A DNA stretch of 33,815 nt from a virus, in IMG/VR virus record IMGVR_UViG_3300038701_001851, positions 1 through 33,815 of that record, one strand, 5' to 3'. How positions within the stretch are numbered: the stretch's first letter is position 1; each line of letters opens with the position of its first letter. Of this stretch, positions 22,419 through 30,988 are shown piece after piece. The notes below the pieces were generated by a model. It had not been told where the DNA came from and made no database searches. It was given only the letters and a program-made list of their open reading frames with translations. Made by a program: the position numbers and the translations under genes.

Positions 22419-23068
22419 TGGCCCGCACCTACCCGCTTTCGACATCCGCATTCTTTGACACCCTGCCGCTGGCCGGCATCAGCTGCACGCTGGGCGATCA
22501 CCGAACGTTTTCCGAAACCGGGGGCGGCGAAGTGATCGCGGCCGGCGCGGGCAAGCGGCTGTGGGGCGGGCAGATCACGCTGGACCGCGACGTGCACGAT
22601 CTGATCGCGGCGATCGACGCCGACCTGGCGGCGCTGGAGGAACCCGGCGCGTCGTTCCTGATCTATGACGCGCGCAAGGAATACCCGACCGCCGATCCGG
22701 ACGGATCGATCCTGGGCGCGGCCACGCCGCAGATCGCCGTGCTGGACAACAACAACCGCGAGATGCGCATCAACGGCCTGCCCGCCGGATACGTGCTGTC
22801 CAAGGGCGATTACATCGGCTGGGCCTATGCCTCCAACCCGGTGCGTTACGCGCTGCACAGGATCGTGGTCGGCGGGCCTGCGGATGGCGGCGGGCTGTCG
22901 GCCAAGTTCGAGGTGACGCCGTATATCCGCGAGGGCGTGACCGTCGGCACCCCCGTGAGCCTGATCCGGCCCGTGTGCAAGGCGGTCATTCCGCAGGCCA
23001 GCTATGGCCGGGGCCGGTCGATTGTGTCGGACGGCGGCAGCTTTGCCTGGCGACAGACGCTGAGGTGA
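22418..23068 (+). CDS. Distal tail protein-like structural protein (216 aa)
   Basis: Encoded directly after the tape measure, where siphophages place the distal tail protein. It is beta-rich, with elements such as AGAGKRLWGGQITLDRDVHD, SFLIYDARKEYPTADPDGS and YVLSKGDYIGWAYASNPVRY. The C-terminal part (YIREGVTVGTPVSLIRPVCK) looks like a hub-joining extension. TGATG overlap and GGGGAGGA at 22402-22409 support the start. The family name is not certain. Confidence 0.7.
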   Translation: MARTYPLSTSAFFDTLPLAGISCTLGDHRTFSETGGGEVIAAGAGKRLWGGQITLDRDVHDLIAAIDADLAALEEPGASFLIYDARKEYPTADPDGSILGAATPQIAVLDNNNREMRINGLPAGYVLSKGDYIGWAYASNPVRYALHRIVVGGPADGGGLSAKFEVTPYIREGVTVGTPVSLIRPVCKAVIPQASYGRGRSIVSDGGSFAWRQTLR

Positions 23069-23072
23069 CGCT

Positions 23073-23675
23073 GTGACCGAGTTTCCCACAAATGTCATCA
23101 CCCAGTTCCAGGAGCGGCGCGGCGTTCAGGGCGAGGTGCTGATCTGGATCGGCGCGCGCGACCGGGCCACCGGCAACCGCGAATGGCTCGGGTTCTGGAC
23201 GGGCGACGATCACCGCCAGTTCACGATCAACGGCGAAGCGCGGACGTATTTCGGGGCGGGCAACGTGGTCGGGGTGCCGCCCGTGCGCTCCAAGACGGGG
23301 CTGGACGTGATCTATCACACGATCACGCTGCCCCGCTTTAGCGACGAACTGCGCATCGCGCTGGAGCAGTACGACCCGCGCCTGGCCCCGGTTCAGGTGC
23401 ACAGCGTTGCCATCGATATCGACACCGGCGCGCCGCTGTCCGATCCGATCCGCCGGATCAAGGGCACGCTGCAGGAAGCGCCCAGCACCTTCGGGGCGAA
23501 GGGCAGCAGCGGGTCCAAGTTCGCGCTCAAGATCGCGTCCTCGGCGCGGCTGCTGCACCAGGGGCTGCCGATCTACAAGAGCGACGAGGCGCAGCAATCC
23601 GCCTATCCGGGCGATCTGGGCCGCGAATTCGTGGGCATTGCCGGGGAATGGCCGGTCGAATGGGGGGAGGACTGA
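23073..23675 (+). CDS. Baseplate hub-like tail protein (200 aa)
   Basis: Starts at GTG 23073 with GAGGTG at 23063-23068. The protein has a hub-type beta pattern (EVLIWIGARDRATGNREWLG, DVIYHTITLPRFSDEL) and ends with the motif SAYPGDLGREFVGIAGEWPV, similar to the SDA-PGD-WG ends of proteins that precede the NlpC/P60 gene in gene transfer agents and lambda-like phages. It probably forms part of the tail tip ring. No exact family is claimed. Confidence 0.65.
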   Translation: MTEFPTNVITQFQERRGVQGEVLIWIGARDRATGNREWLGFWTGDDHRQFTINGEARTYFGAGNVVGVPPVRSKTGLDVIYHTITLPRFSDELRIALEQYDPRLAPVQVHSVAIDIDTGAPLSDPIRRIKGTLQEAPSTFGAKGSSGSKFALKIASSARLLHQGLPIYKSDEAQQSAYPGDLGREFVGIAGEWPVEWGED

Positions 23676-24073
23676 TGGACCGGATCCCCGCCCTGACGCG
23701 TTACCTTGCCATCGCGGCGCGCCGGTCGATCGATCCGGGCCAGTTCGACTGCGCGCTGTTCGTGGCGGGCTGGGTCGATACCGTCAAGGGCACGGACCAC
23801 ACCGCGCGCTGGGTGGGCCGGTACACGTCCTTTGCCGAGGGCCGCGCCCTGCTCAGGGCCGAGGGGCTGCGGTCGCTGCGCGATCTGGCCCGCCGCGAGC
23901 TGGGACCAGAGCAAGGCTGGATGGCGGCGCAGCCGGGCGATGTGGCGCTGATCAGGGACGGATCGCTGGCCTTTGGCATCGTCGGTGTCGGCGGACATGT
24001 CCACGTGCTGCACGCGCAATCGGGCCTCGATGTCGTGCGGCTTGATCGCGTTTGGGGGGTGTTCCGCCCATGA
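23675..24073 (+). CDS. NlpC/P60-like tail-tip protein (DUF6950-like)
   Basis: A 132-residue protein. The motif FDCALFVAGWVD (residues 24-35) with its catalytic-type cysteine, followed by the conserved histidine region GVGGHVHVLHA (residues 107-117), matches the cysteine peptidase arrangement of small NlpC/P60 and DUF6950 proteins. These locally cleave peptidoglycan during DNA injection and assist tail assembly. The third catalytic residue cannot be fixed by eye. It overlaps the hub-like gene by one base and the tail-tip gene by four. Confidence 0.75.
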   Translation: MDRIPALTRYLAIAARRSIDPGQFDCALFVAGWVDTVKGTDHTARWVGRYTSFAEGRALLRAEGLRSLRDLARRELGPEQGWMAAQPGDVALIRDGSLAFGIVGVGGHVHVLHAQSGLDVVRLDRVWGVFRP

Positions 24074-27000
24074 TGCGCCTTCTGATCCTCAGCCTGACCA
24101 GCCTGCTGATCCTGTCGGCCCCGGCCCATGCCGATCCGGTCACGGGCATCATCGCCGCCGGCAAGGCGTTCCTGGCGACGAAGATCGGCGCGTTCGTGGC
24201 CCAGATCGCGCTCAGCAAGGGGCTGAGCCTGATCGCGCAGAAACTGCGCAAAACGCCCGAGCGGCCGGGCCTGCAGAACCAGTTCAAGGGGCGCGGCGCG
24301 TCTGAACCCGATGGCTTCATCCTTGGCCGGGCCCCGACCATGGGCCACTGGGTCTGGCACGGATCGTCAGGCGACAACAACAAGTGGTATCACGAGGTGA
24401 TCGAGCTGGGCGGCCTGCCCGGGCAGACGCTGCAGCGGCTGATCATCGATGGCGAATACACCGAGCTGGGCGATGTCTATTCCGAAGGCGATGACGTGTT
24501 CGGCAACATCATCGTGGCCAAGAACAAGGACAGCGACAGCCATCGCGCCTTCATCAAGGTCTATGACGGTACCCAGACCGCCGCCGACCCGATGCTGGTC
24601 GCGCGCTGCGGCACCGGTGACCGCGCCTGGACCGCCGCCCACGTGCTGCGCGGCAAGCCCTATGCCGTTCTGAGCTACTATTTCGACCGCAAGCGGTTCC
24701 CGCGTGGCGTTCCGGAGCTGCGCTTCGAGTGTATGGGCATCCCGGTTTACGACCCGCGCAAGGACAGCACTGTCGGCGGCACTGGCGCGCATCGCTGGGC
24801 CGATCCCGCAACGTGGGAGCCGTCCGAGAACCTTGTCGTTCTGATCTACAACATCATGCGCGGGATCGCGGCACCGGGTGGCGGCATCTGGGGCGGCAAT
24901 GTCGATGCCGAGGACCTGCCGATCGCCAACTGGGTCGCGGCGATGAACGACTGCGACGCCACCTTCGAAGGGCGCCCGAAATATCGCGGCGGCCTCGAGG
25001 TCAAGTGGACCGACCTGCCCAAGGACGTGATCGACAAGCTGCTGGCGGCCTGTGGCGGGCAGATGGTCGATGTGGGCGGGTTCTGGTACATCCAGGTGGA
25101 CGCGCCCGAGACCGCGACCGTGGCGATCACCGACGACGATGTGCTGGTGTCCGAGCCGTCCGAGCGCAAGCCGTTTCCCGGCCTTGAAGGGACGTTTAAC
25201 GGGGTCACGCTGACCTTTCCCGACCCCGAACTGCTGTGGAACGCGAACCCGGATTTCACGCTGCGCAACGAAGACTGGGCGGCGGAAGACGGGTCCGAGC
25301 GGATCTTCGACCTGCAGCTGTCGGCCTGCCCCTATCCCGAGCAGGGCAAGCAGCTGGCGAACGCGCTGGCCGAAGACAATCGCCGCTTTCTGGCGCACAA
25401 CCTGCCCCTGCCGCCCGAATACACGATCCTGCGACCGCTCAACACGCTGGCCTGGACCAGCGCGTTCAACGGCTACGACGCCAAGCTGTTCGAGATCGCC
25501 GAGATGTCCTACGACCTGCGGACGTTCAACAGCACGGTGTCGGTGCGGGAACGCGACCCGAACGACTTTACCCCGCTGGTTGGGCTGGAGCTGCCCTCCT
25601 TGCCCCCAGCCAGCACCACTCCGGCACGCCTCGATGCAGGTCTGCCCGGTTTTGATTTTGTCCCGGTCACCGTCGATGACGGTAACGGCAACCGGCGCAT
25701 CGCCTTCAAGCTGATTTGGAACGCAGGTGACATCGAAAACACGGTGTCAGGACTTGCCTACGAATTGCGCCTCACGGGCAACGAAGAGCTCGTTCTGAAC
25801 GGTGATATCGCCGATGTCAGCCGCGGTGAGCTGGTTCTGCCAGGTCAGTTTATTCCAGCGGCCGGTTATGACGTGCGTGGCCGTGCACTAAGCCGTGTGC
25901 GCGACACAGACTGGACTTTATGGATCAGCCGGACCGCTCCTGCCGTCTCTGACCAAGTGCGCCTTGTCCAGCTCGCCACCGGAGCGCAGGTTTTCACCTA
26001 TGACGCAGCCGGCGCCAATCCGTCGCCAGCAACCACCATCTTTACCACATCCGTACGCGGAGCTATCGAGACGCCTTATTTTGAGTGGTTTGTGGATGAT
26101 GTGAGCCAAGGGGCGCCCAGCATCGCGAGCAGTTTTGCCTACACACCCAAAGCCAGCGCCAGCGCCATGCCCGATGTGGTGCGGGTTGAGTTGCGCGACG
26201 GCGGACCTACAGCTGACATTGTGGCTAGTGACCGGATTACAGTGATCGGCCTGACGCCGGGTGAGCAATCCGTGGCGATGATCCTCACCAACGAAGCCCA
26301 CACAGTGCCGGCCGCCCCCGATGGGTCTGGCGAAGACCTTGCCGGGGCCTTCACTGATGTGCAGGTCTATGTCGGAACGCAGCTCGATACGTCAAACTGG
26401 TCAATCAGTCGGGTCAATGGCCCAGGTGTCAGCTCCTCGCTCAGCGGCAATCGGATCACTATCACCGACCTCAACGTAGATGCGGGCTACGTGGACATCA
26501 CGGCGGGCAGCACGGGGTATTCGTCAATCACCAAGCGGTTCACTCTGACGAAAGCACGTCGCGGTGTGCCAGGGATCGACGGCGACAACGGGCAGAGCAT
26601 CGCGCAGCTGATGATCTTTCGTCGCGCATCAACACCGCCCGCAACTCCGATAGGCGGCTCTTACGAGTTTGGTGTTAATACGCTGACGCCACCGACAAAC
26701 TGGTCGGTGTCACCACCGGCAGGCGCCGACCCGCTCTACACCTCGCTCGCATCTGCCTCGATTGTCGGGCAAACGGGAACGGACAGCAACCTGACCTGGT
26801 CTGACCCGGAAGTCTTTGCGGTCGACGGCTCGGCGGGGAGATCGACCTATCAGGCGGCCATCTATCGTCGGGCAGCTTCGCAGCCGGCAACACCATCGGG
26901 CGGCTCCTTCAACTTTGGCACCAACACTTTGACACCGCCCTCCGGTTGGTCGATCGATGTGCCAAATGGCACAGATCCGGTCTGGGTGTGTCGCGAACTG

Positions 27001-28113
27001 TTCTCGGTGATCGGGGATACAGGGACCGATAGCGCAGGGAGCTGGTCGACACCGACGAAGTTTGCGGAAGACGGAACTGACGGTCGATCCACCTTCCAGA
27101 TCACAGTTTATCGTCGGTCAACTGTGCAGTTGAGCACGCCGTCGGGTGGGTCGTATAACTTCGGCACCCAGGCGATCAGCGCGCCTTCTGGTTGGTCAAG
27201 TACCATCCCGTCGGGGTCTTCACCTATCTACGCATCGACGGCCCTCGCAAGTGTGCAGGGAACGACAGGGACGGATTTCTCCCTGTCATGGTCATACCCG
27301 CGGGTGATCGCCCAGAACGGGGAGGACGGCGACCCTGGTGCGCCCGGCGATCGCGGCCCGGGTCGCTGGCATATCTCCCGCAGCCCACTGCCCAACAGTT
27401 CCTACAACGCTCAGCAGGGTTGGCGCTTTGGTGGAGGTAGTCACCCATCAACGCCTGTGGTTGGTGATCAGGCATGGTTCTATACGGGTTCTCTATCAAA
27501 CCCGACAGGCCAGAGTGTCTGGATTTGTACCTCCGTGTCCAGCAGCACGTCTCATAGCTGGGTCGAGCAAAATGAGGTCATCGACGGCAATCTTCTTGTC
27601 ACTGATACCATCACTGCGAGCGTCTTGCGTATCGACGGTATTACCATCGACAGCGATGGCAGCGGGCGACTGATCGTCAAGGATGGTGGGATCGATACGG
27701 ATCAGCTGCAAAATAGCTCGGTCACCGAGATCGAATACGAATTCGACAGCTACTGGCGCAACACATCTACAAATGGATGGAGAACGGCGCTTAGTGTGAA
27801 TCCTTGGGTTAATCCGCAAGGTAATCCATTGATGATCAACGTATCTTTTCAGCTTGATCAAATGGGGACGCAGACGGGTGTCGATGCGGCCAGATGGCGT
27901 CTCAGATTTGATGATCCGCCGTATACAATTCACCAGGAGCCATATTCGCCTCAATGGTCCGATTATGACACCTGGCACTCAGCTTCCGTCTTCCTTCCCA
28001 CTCCCGGAACGGGCGGTAAGAGGATTGCCTTGGATTTCTTCAATCCACTGGGCGCTGCTTTTGGCGAAATTCTCAGAGACATCACAATCACACCAATGAG
28101 GGTGAAGAAATGA
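24070..28113 (+). CDS. Tail tip / host specificity protein (J-like)
   Basis: A 1347-residue protein, the largest of the window. The N-terminus is hydrophobic and signal-peptide-like (MMRLLILSLTSLLILSAPAHA) and is followed by a second hydrophobic stretch. Residues 70-500 carry the conserved hub core (HWVWHGSSGDNNKWYHEVIE, YDPRKDSTVGGTGAHRWADP). After about residue 520 base composition falls and fibronectin-like and repeat regions begin, including three exact-length 82-residue repeats (26578-27315), then a GDPGAPGDRGPG collagen-like turn and a J-type segment NLLVTDTITASVLRIDG. It should contact the host receptor; the C-terminal third is the variable part. Confidence 0.88.
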   Translation: MMRLLILSLTSLLILSAPAHADPVTGIIAAGKAFLATKIGAFVAQIALSKGLSLIAQKLRKTPERPGLQNQFKGRGASEPDGFILGRAPTMGHWVWHGSSGDNNKWYHEVIELGGLPGQTLQRLIIDGEYTELGDVYSEGDDVFGNIIVAKNKDSDSHRAFIKVYDGTQTAADPMLVARCGTGDRAWTAAHVLRGKPYAVLSYYFDRKRFPRGVPELRFECMGIPVYDPRKDSTVGGTGAHRWADPATWEPSENLVVLIYNIMRGIAAPGGGIWGGNVDAEDLPIANWVAAMNDCDATFEGRPKYRGGLEVKWTDLPKDVIDKLLAACGGQMVDVGGFWYIQVDAPETATVAITDDDVLVSEPSERKPFPGLEGTFNGVTLTFPDPELLWNANPDFTLRNEDWAAEDGSERIFDLQLSACPYPEQGKQLANALAEDNRRFLAHNLPLPPEYTILRPLNTLAWTSAFNGYDAKLFEIAEMSYDLRTFNSTVSVRERDPNDFTPLVGLELPSLPPASTTPARLDAGLPGFDFVPVTVDDGNGNRRIAFKLIWNAGDIENTVSGLAYELRLTGNEELVLNGDIADVSRGELVLPGQFIPAAGYDVRGRALSRVRDTDWTLWISRTAPAVSDQVRLVQLATGAQVFTYDAAGANPSPATTIFTTSVRGAIETPYFEWFVDDVSQGAPSIASSFAYTPKASASAMPDVVRVELRDGGPTADIVASDRITVIGLTPGEQSVAMILTNEAHTVPAAPDGSGEDLAGAFTDVQVYVGTQLDTSNWSISRVNGPGVSSSLSGNRITITDLNVDAGYVDITAGSTGYSSITKRFTLTKARRGVPGIDGDNGQSIAQLMIFRRASTPPATPIGGSYEFGVNTLTPPTNWSVSPPAGADPLYTSLASASIVGQTGTDSNLTWSDPEVFAVDGSAGRSTYQAAIYRRAASQPATPSGGSFNFGTNTLTPPSGWSIDVPNGTDPVWVCRELFSVIGDTGTDSAGSWSTPTKFAEDGTDGRSTFQITVYRRSTVQLSTPSGGSYNFGTQAISAPSGWSSTIPSGSSPIYASTALASVQGTTGTDFSLSWSYPRVIAQNGEDGDPGAPGDRGPGRWHISRSPLPNSSYNAQQGWRFGGGSHPSTPVVGDQAWFYTGSLSNPTGQSVWICTSVSSSTSHSWVEQNEVIDGNLLVTDTITASVLRIDGITIDSDGSGRLIVKDGGIDTDQLQNSSVTEIEYEFDSYWRNTSTNGWRTALSVNPWVNPQGNPLMINVSFQLDQMGTQTGVDAARWRLRFDDPPYTIHQEPYSPQWSDYDTWHSASVFLPTPGTGGKRIALDFFNPLGAAFGEILRDITITPMRVKK
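26578..27315 (+). repeat. Three tandem 246-base (82-residue) repeats in the tail-tip gene
   Basis: Units at 26578-26823, 26824-27069 and 27070-27315 have exactly equal length. Each begins D-G-x-x-G-x-S, then has a Y/F-R-R-x element, P-S-G-G-S-F/Y-x-F-G, a P-x-x-W-S element and T-G-T-D-x-x-x-x-W. The DNA has diverged while length is kept, so the repeats are old protein modules, probably stacked beta domains in the fibre. Confidence 0.9.
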
Positions 28114-28505
28114 TCCGATGGGCGCTTGTGCGAAAATCAGATGGCAAGATCGTCAAGTCTGGAGGCTCCAGCGCCTCACGAGCGGTTCTTCTTCCTGATC
28201 TCGAAGACGTGGATTTCGATATGTTCATGGACGTACCTGAACATGTTCGAAGCGACACGCATATGTTTGATTACGCGACGCAGAGCTGGGCCTTGCGCCC
28301 AACCCTGCCGGCCCCGTCCGCTTCTTATGATCTGACACAGCTTCCAGCAGGCACGGTTCTGCGCGTGCATGACGAAAGTGGTCAAATTCACGAAATATCA
28401 GATCTGTCCGAGACACTCACCCTGATAGGTCCGCAGACCTATCGGATTACCGCAGAGTCACCTTTTCCATTTCAGCGCCTGAAGGCGGATATCGAGGTAT
28501 CGTAA
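28110..28505 (+). CDS. Hypothetical tail-fibre-associated protein (131 aa)
   Basis: A beta-rich protein coupled by overlap to the tail-tip gene and to the next gene. It begins IRWALVRKSDGKIVKSGGSS and contains YDLTQLPAGTVLRVHDESGQ, a pattern seen in small proteins encoded right after J-like tail-tip genes in Rhodobacterales prophages. Its base composition is moderate, like the 3' part of the tail-tip gene, suggesting that they are exchanged together. The function is unknown. Confidence 0.65.
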   Translation: MIRWALVRKSDGKIVKSGGSSASRAVLLPDLEDVDFDMFMDVPEHVRSDTHMFDYATQSWALRPTLPAPSASYDLTQLPAGTVLRVHDESGQIHEISDLSETLTLIGPQTYRITAESPFPFQRLKADIEVS

Positions 28506-28924
28506 TGCCAACAATCACCCCCAACTTGGAATGGCATAAGGCTGAAGCAATCAGCCGCGTCAATGATGCAATCGGCGCAGCCCGCTGCGCCATCGCAACG
28601 GATACAGCATTCCAGTCGGAAGCTTATCGCAACAAGCGCTCCGAGGCTAAAGCCTATTTGGCCCTGACACCGCCGCCGGCATCGCTCGACGCCTTTCCTC
28701 TGCTTAAGGCGTTGACCGTCGTGCGGGGCATGTCGGCGGCTGATCTGGCGCAGCTCTGGCTCGACACGAACGATGACTGGACACCGGTTCTCAACCAGAC
28801 CGAAACCATCCGTGACAGCGCTGTCTTCGCCATCAAAGCCGCACCGACGCGCGCAGGGATCGACGCGGCGCTGACAGACTTCCATGCCGCGCTTGCGGTT
28901 TTTTCTACAGTAAGGAGGGACTAA
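28505..28924 (+). CDS. DUF4376-like tail accessory protein (139 aa)
   Basis: A mostly helical protein (LEWHKAEAISRVNDAIGAAR; NKRSEAKAYLAL) with an ending typical of small phage proteins in tail fibre modules. The conserved K-x-E-A-I-x-x-x-x-x-x-I pattern resembles DUF4376-type sequences, which are often fused to or near tail fibre assembly factors. The call is tentative. It ends just before a strong ribosome binding site that serves the broken gene downstream. Confidence 0.55.
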   Translation: MPTITPNLEWHKAEAISRVNDAIGAARCAIATDTAFQSEAYRNKRSEAKAYLALTPPPASLDAFPLLKALTVVRGMSAADLAQLWLDTNDDWTPVLNQTETIRDSAVFAIKAAPTRAGIDAALTDFHAALAVFSTVRRD

Positions 28925-28925
28925 C

Positions 28926-29188
28926 ATGCCCAGACACGAAACGATTTCTTTGCCGTAAGGTCAGTGGACAGAGCTGACGAGTTCGGATGTCGCCAACATC
29001 ACATTCCAAAATACAAGAGCACCGATGGTGCCGTGACGTGGTCCGGTGCCACCGAAGACTTCGACGGACAAGGTCATCCAAATGCTCCGGCCATCGGTGC
29101 TCACGGCTTTGCCACCGGAGCAACCGCCACCGTCAGCGTAACCACGACATCTACACAAACACACCTGCTTGTTGGGCAGTGGAGGTAA
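28926..29188 (+). pseudogene. Broken small tail protein gene (stop plus frameshift)
   Basis: A strong ribosome site (AAGGAGGG at 28912-28919) leads to ATG 28926. The frame reads ten residues (MPRHETISLP), a TAA at 28956-28958, then in the same frame GQWTELTSSDVANITFQNTR, the normal continuation of a common small tail protein. Near 29010-29030 the meaningful sequence moves to the -1 frame (TDGAVTWSGATEDF onward, to the TAA at 29186-29188). Two lesions in 260 bases point to decay. The uninterrupted frame beginning at 28964 is not an independent gene, because its first twenty codons are the wrong frame. Confidence 0.7.
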
Positions 29189-29192
29189 CGGC

Positions 29193-29567
29193 ATGAACCG
29201 ACCCATCCATACATCATTCCGCGGCGCGACCCTGCGTCTTTTCCTTGAGGTCTACCAGGACCCCGACACGCAGATCGACGGCACCGAGACCGTGACGGCA
29301 GACCTCAAATTGCTGCCGGGCAACAACCCGCAGGCCGCGCTGCCGGGCGATGCAGCCCCCGTTGTCGCGTCCCTGACGGTCACGTGGCAGGCAGCGTCCG
29401 GGGGCGATCCGGCGGGCTGGCACATCGTCGGCGGCGCGGCCGACACGGATGGCCTGGCCCCGGCCTTTTACGTGACCGACGCGCGCATTGTCCTGGGCAA
29501 TGGCGAGGTCGAGCGCGCCGCCCCGATCACCATCGATCTGCACCAGCATGTGACAAGGCCGACATGA
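29193..29567 (+). CDS. Hypothetical beta-rich tail protein (124 aa)
   Basis: The first gene after base composition returns to GC-rich. Strands such as LRLFLEVYQDPDTQIDGTET, ASLTVTWQAASGG and YVTDARIVLGNGEVERAAPI suggest an immunoglobulin-like or tail-decorating domain. GGAGG at 29181-29185 precedes ATG 29193. It overlaps the next gene as ATGA. The position within the fibre module suggests a structural role. Confidence 0.65.
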   Translation: MNRPIHTSFRGATLRLFLEVYQDPDTQIDGTETVTADLKLLPGNNPQAALPGDAAPVVASLTVTWQAASGGDPAGWHIVGGAADTDGLAPAFYVTDARIVLGNGEVERAAPITIDLHQHVTRPT

Positions 29568-29791
29568 CCGTGATCCTGCGCTGGCACCTGTCACGAAAGA
29601 TCGGCCTGCGCTGGCGTGGGCAAGGCTTCAAGCCGCCCGTCACCGCAGAGCAGGCGACGGCCCTGGCGGCGGTCATCGGGCCGTCCGGAGGTGCTGCATC
29701 GATCAGCGCCGCGCCCGACAATCAACTGACCATCGATCAAGCGGGCGGGCTCTATGTCGGCCCGCCGCAACTCAAATCCGTCCAGTGGTAA
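29564..29791 (+). CDS. Small basic tail-module protein (75 aa)
   Basis: Begins MTVILRWHLSRKIGLRWRGQ, a basic amphipathic segment, followed by VTAEQATALAAVIGPSGGAA and a short beta pattern. It is coupled to the preceding gene. The stop TAA at 29789-29791 forms part of TAAGGAG, the ribosome site of the next gene. No family is recognised. Confidence 0.6.
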   Translation: MTVILRWHLSRKIGLRWRGQGFKPPVTAEQATALAAVIGPSGGAASISAAPDNQLTIDQAGGLYVGPPQLKSVQW

Positions 29792-29804
29792 GGAGACCCT
29801 GACA

Positions 29805-30368
29805 ATGGCGACCTATTCGCTTTTCAAAGAAACCGCCCTTCCGGGCAGTCTGGTGGCAAACGCCATCTACCTGATCGCCCCGGCGGCGAACCCCGGCTTC
29901 CTCGAAATCTATGTCACCGACAGCGCCGGGTCGGCCCAGCGGCGCATCCCGACGATTGCCGATATCCAGACCCTGATCGACACAAGCGTCGCCGGGGCCA
30001 ACAGCACGGTGATCGTCGATGACATTGCCGCCCGTGATGCGCTGGCCCCGAACAACGGCGTGACAGCCGTGGTGCTGGATGCGAGCGCCGATCCGAACGT
30101 GACCTCGGGCGCTGCGACCTACATCTACCGCGCGTCCAACACGAGCTGGATCAAGATTTCCGAGGCCGAGAGCATGGACCTGACCCTTGCCTGGTCCAGC
30201 ATCGTCGGCCGCCCCAGCAGCGCGGTGGCCGATATCGATGACGCCGTCTCGAAGCGGCACACGCACGCCAACAAGACACAGCTTGACCTGATCGGAGAGG
30301 ATGGCGACCAGAACCTGACCTACCGCGGCAGCAACATCGCGCCCCGCCTGTCGAGCGCGGGCTGGTAA
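29805..30368 (+). CDS. Probable tail fibre protein with shared N-terminal module (187 aa)
   Basis: Residues 1-50 (MATYSLFKETALPGSLVANA, then GFLEIYVTDSAGSAQRR) form a module that recurs at the start of the next gene. Residues 70-125 contain a DIAARDALAPNNGVTAVVLD and YIYRASNTSWIKIS element known from phage fibres and side-tail proteins, and the end (HTHANKTQLDLIGEDGD) resembles a trimerisation neck. TAAGGAGACC at 29789-29798 gives a strong ribosome site. It is likely part of the receptor-binding apparatus. Confidence 0.7.
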   Translation: MATYSLFKETALPGSLVANAIYLIAPAANPGFLEIYVTDSAGSAQRRIPTIADIQTLIDTSVAGANSTVIVDDIAARDALAPNNGVTAVVLDASADPNVTSGAATYIYRASNTSWIKISEAESMDLTLAWSSIVGRPSSAVADIDDAVSKRHTHANKTQLDLIGEDGDQNLTYRGSNIAPRLSSAGW

Positions 30369-30371
30369 CCC

Positions 30372-30980
30372 ATGGCCACCTTCGCAGTCCACAAGGTTGT
30401 CGCCACCCTGCCCGGCACGCTGGAGCCGAACACGTTCTACGCCGTGCGGGTCGGGGCCGGGTTCGACCTCTACCTGTCGGACAGCACCGGGTCGGTCGCT
30501 CACAAGCACAACGACGCTGTCGGGTCTGGCGGCGGTGGCGCGACCTATGCCGTCATCCAGCACCGCGAAAACTCCGGCGTGGATGGCGGCTGGGCCGATC
30601 CGCCAAGCGCGCAGCGGACGCTCAACCATGTCCAATACAGCAACATCACAGGGCTGTCGCTGGCGTCGAACTACGTGACCCTGCCCGCTGGCACATACCT
30701 TTTGAGCGGCTGGGCCGCGTTCTACAGAACCGCAGATAGCCGGGTGTTTTTCGAGACAATAACGAACGCGACACTGGTTGAAAGCGGGCTGGCGCATTCG
30801 AGGTTCAACGCAGGGCTTCACTGCCCAATCGACGGCGTGTTCACGCTCGCGTCAGAGATGCCCTGTCGCCTTTGGTACGAGGTTGATGAGAGTCAAGGCA
30901 TCGAAGATCTCGGGATTTCCAGATCGAACTTCGGCGAGGACGAAGTGCACGTCTCGCTGACACTGACCAAGATCGCGTGA
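30372..30980 (+). CDS. Probable receptor-binding or fibre protein with paralogous N-terminus (202 aa)
   Basis: The N-terminal 50 residues (MATFAVHKVVATLPGTLEPN; GFDLYLSDSTGSVAHKHND) are paralogous to those of the preceding gene. A glycine linker (VGSGGGGATYAV) joins them to a C-terminal beta domain of about 140 residues (YVTLPAGTYLLSGWAAFYRT; EVHVSLTLTKIA), with the strand order of a C1q/TNF-like jelly roll as found in phage fibre tips. The gene probably encodes an exchangeable tip attached by a shared anchor. Confidence 0.7.
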   Translation: MATFAVHKVVATLPGTLEPNTFYAVRVGAGFDLYLSDSTGSVAHKHNDAVGSGGGGATYAVIQHRENSGVDGGWADPPSAQRTLNHVQYSNITGLSLASNYVTLPAGTYLLSGWAAFYRTADSRVFFETITNATLVESGLAHSRFNAGLHCPIDGVFTLASEMPCRLWYEVDESQGIEDLGISRSNFGEDEVHVSLTLTKIA

Positions 30981-30988
30981 GGACCCTC

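Noticed and set aside
26578-27315. Possible CRISPR-like array
   Set aside because: The 246-base period, in-frame coding and diverged DNA show protein repeats; there are no short identical repeats with spacers anywhere in the window.
28964-29188. Independent 74-residue gene starting at 28964
   Set aside because: The first twenty codons are out of frame with the recognisable protein that starts at 28926; only the second half is the real frame, so it is part of a broken gene.
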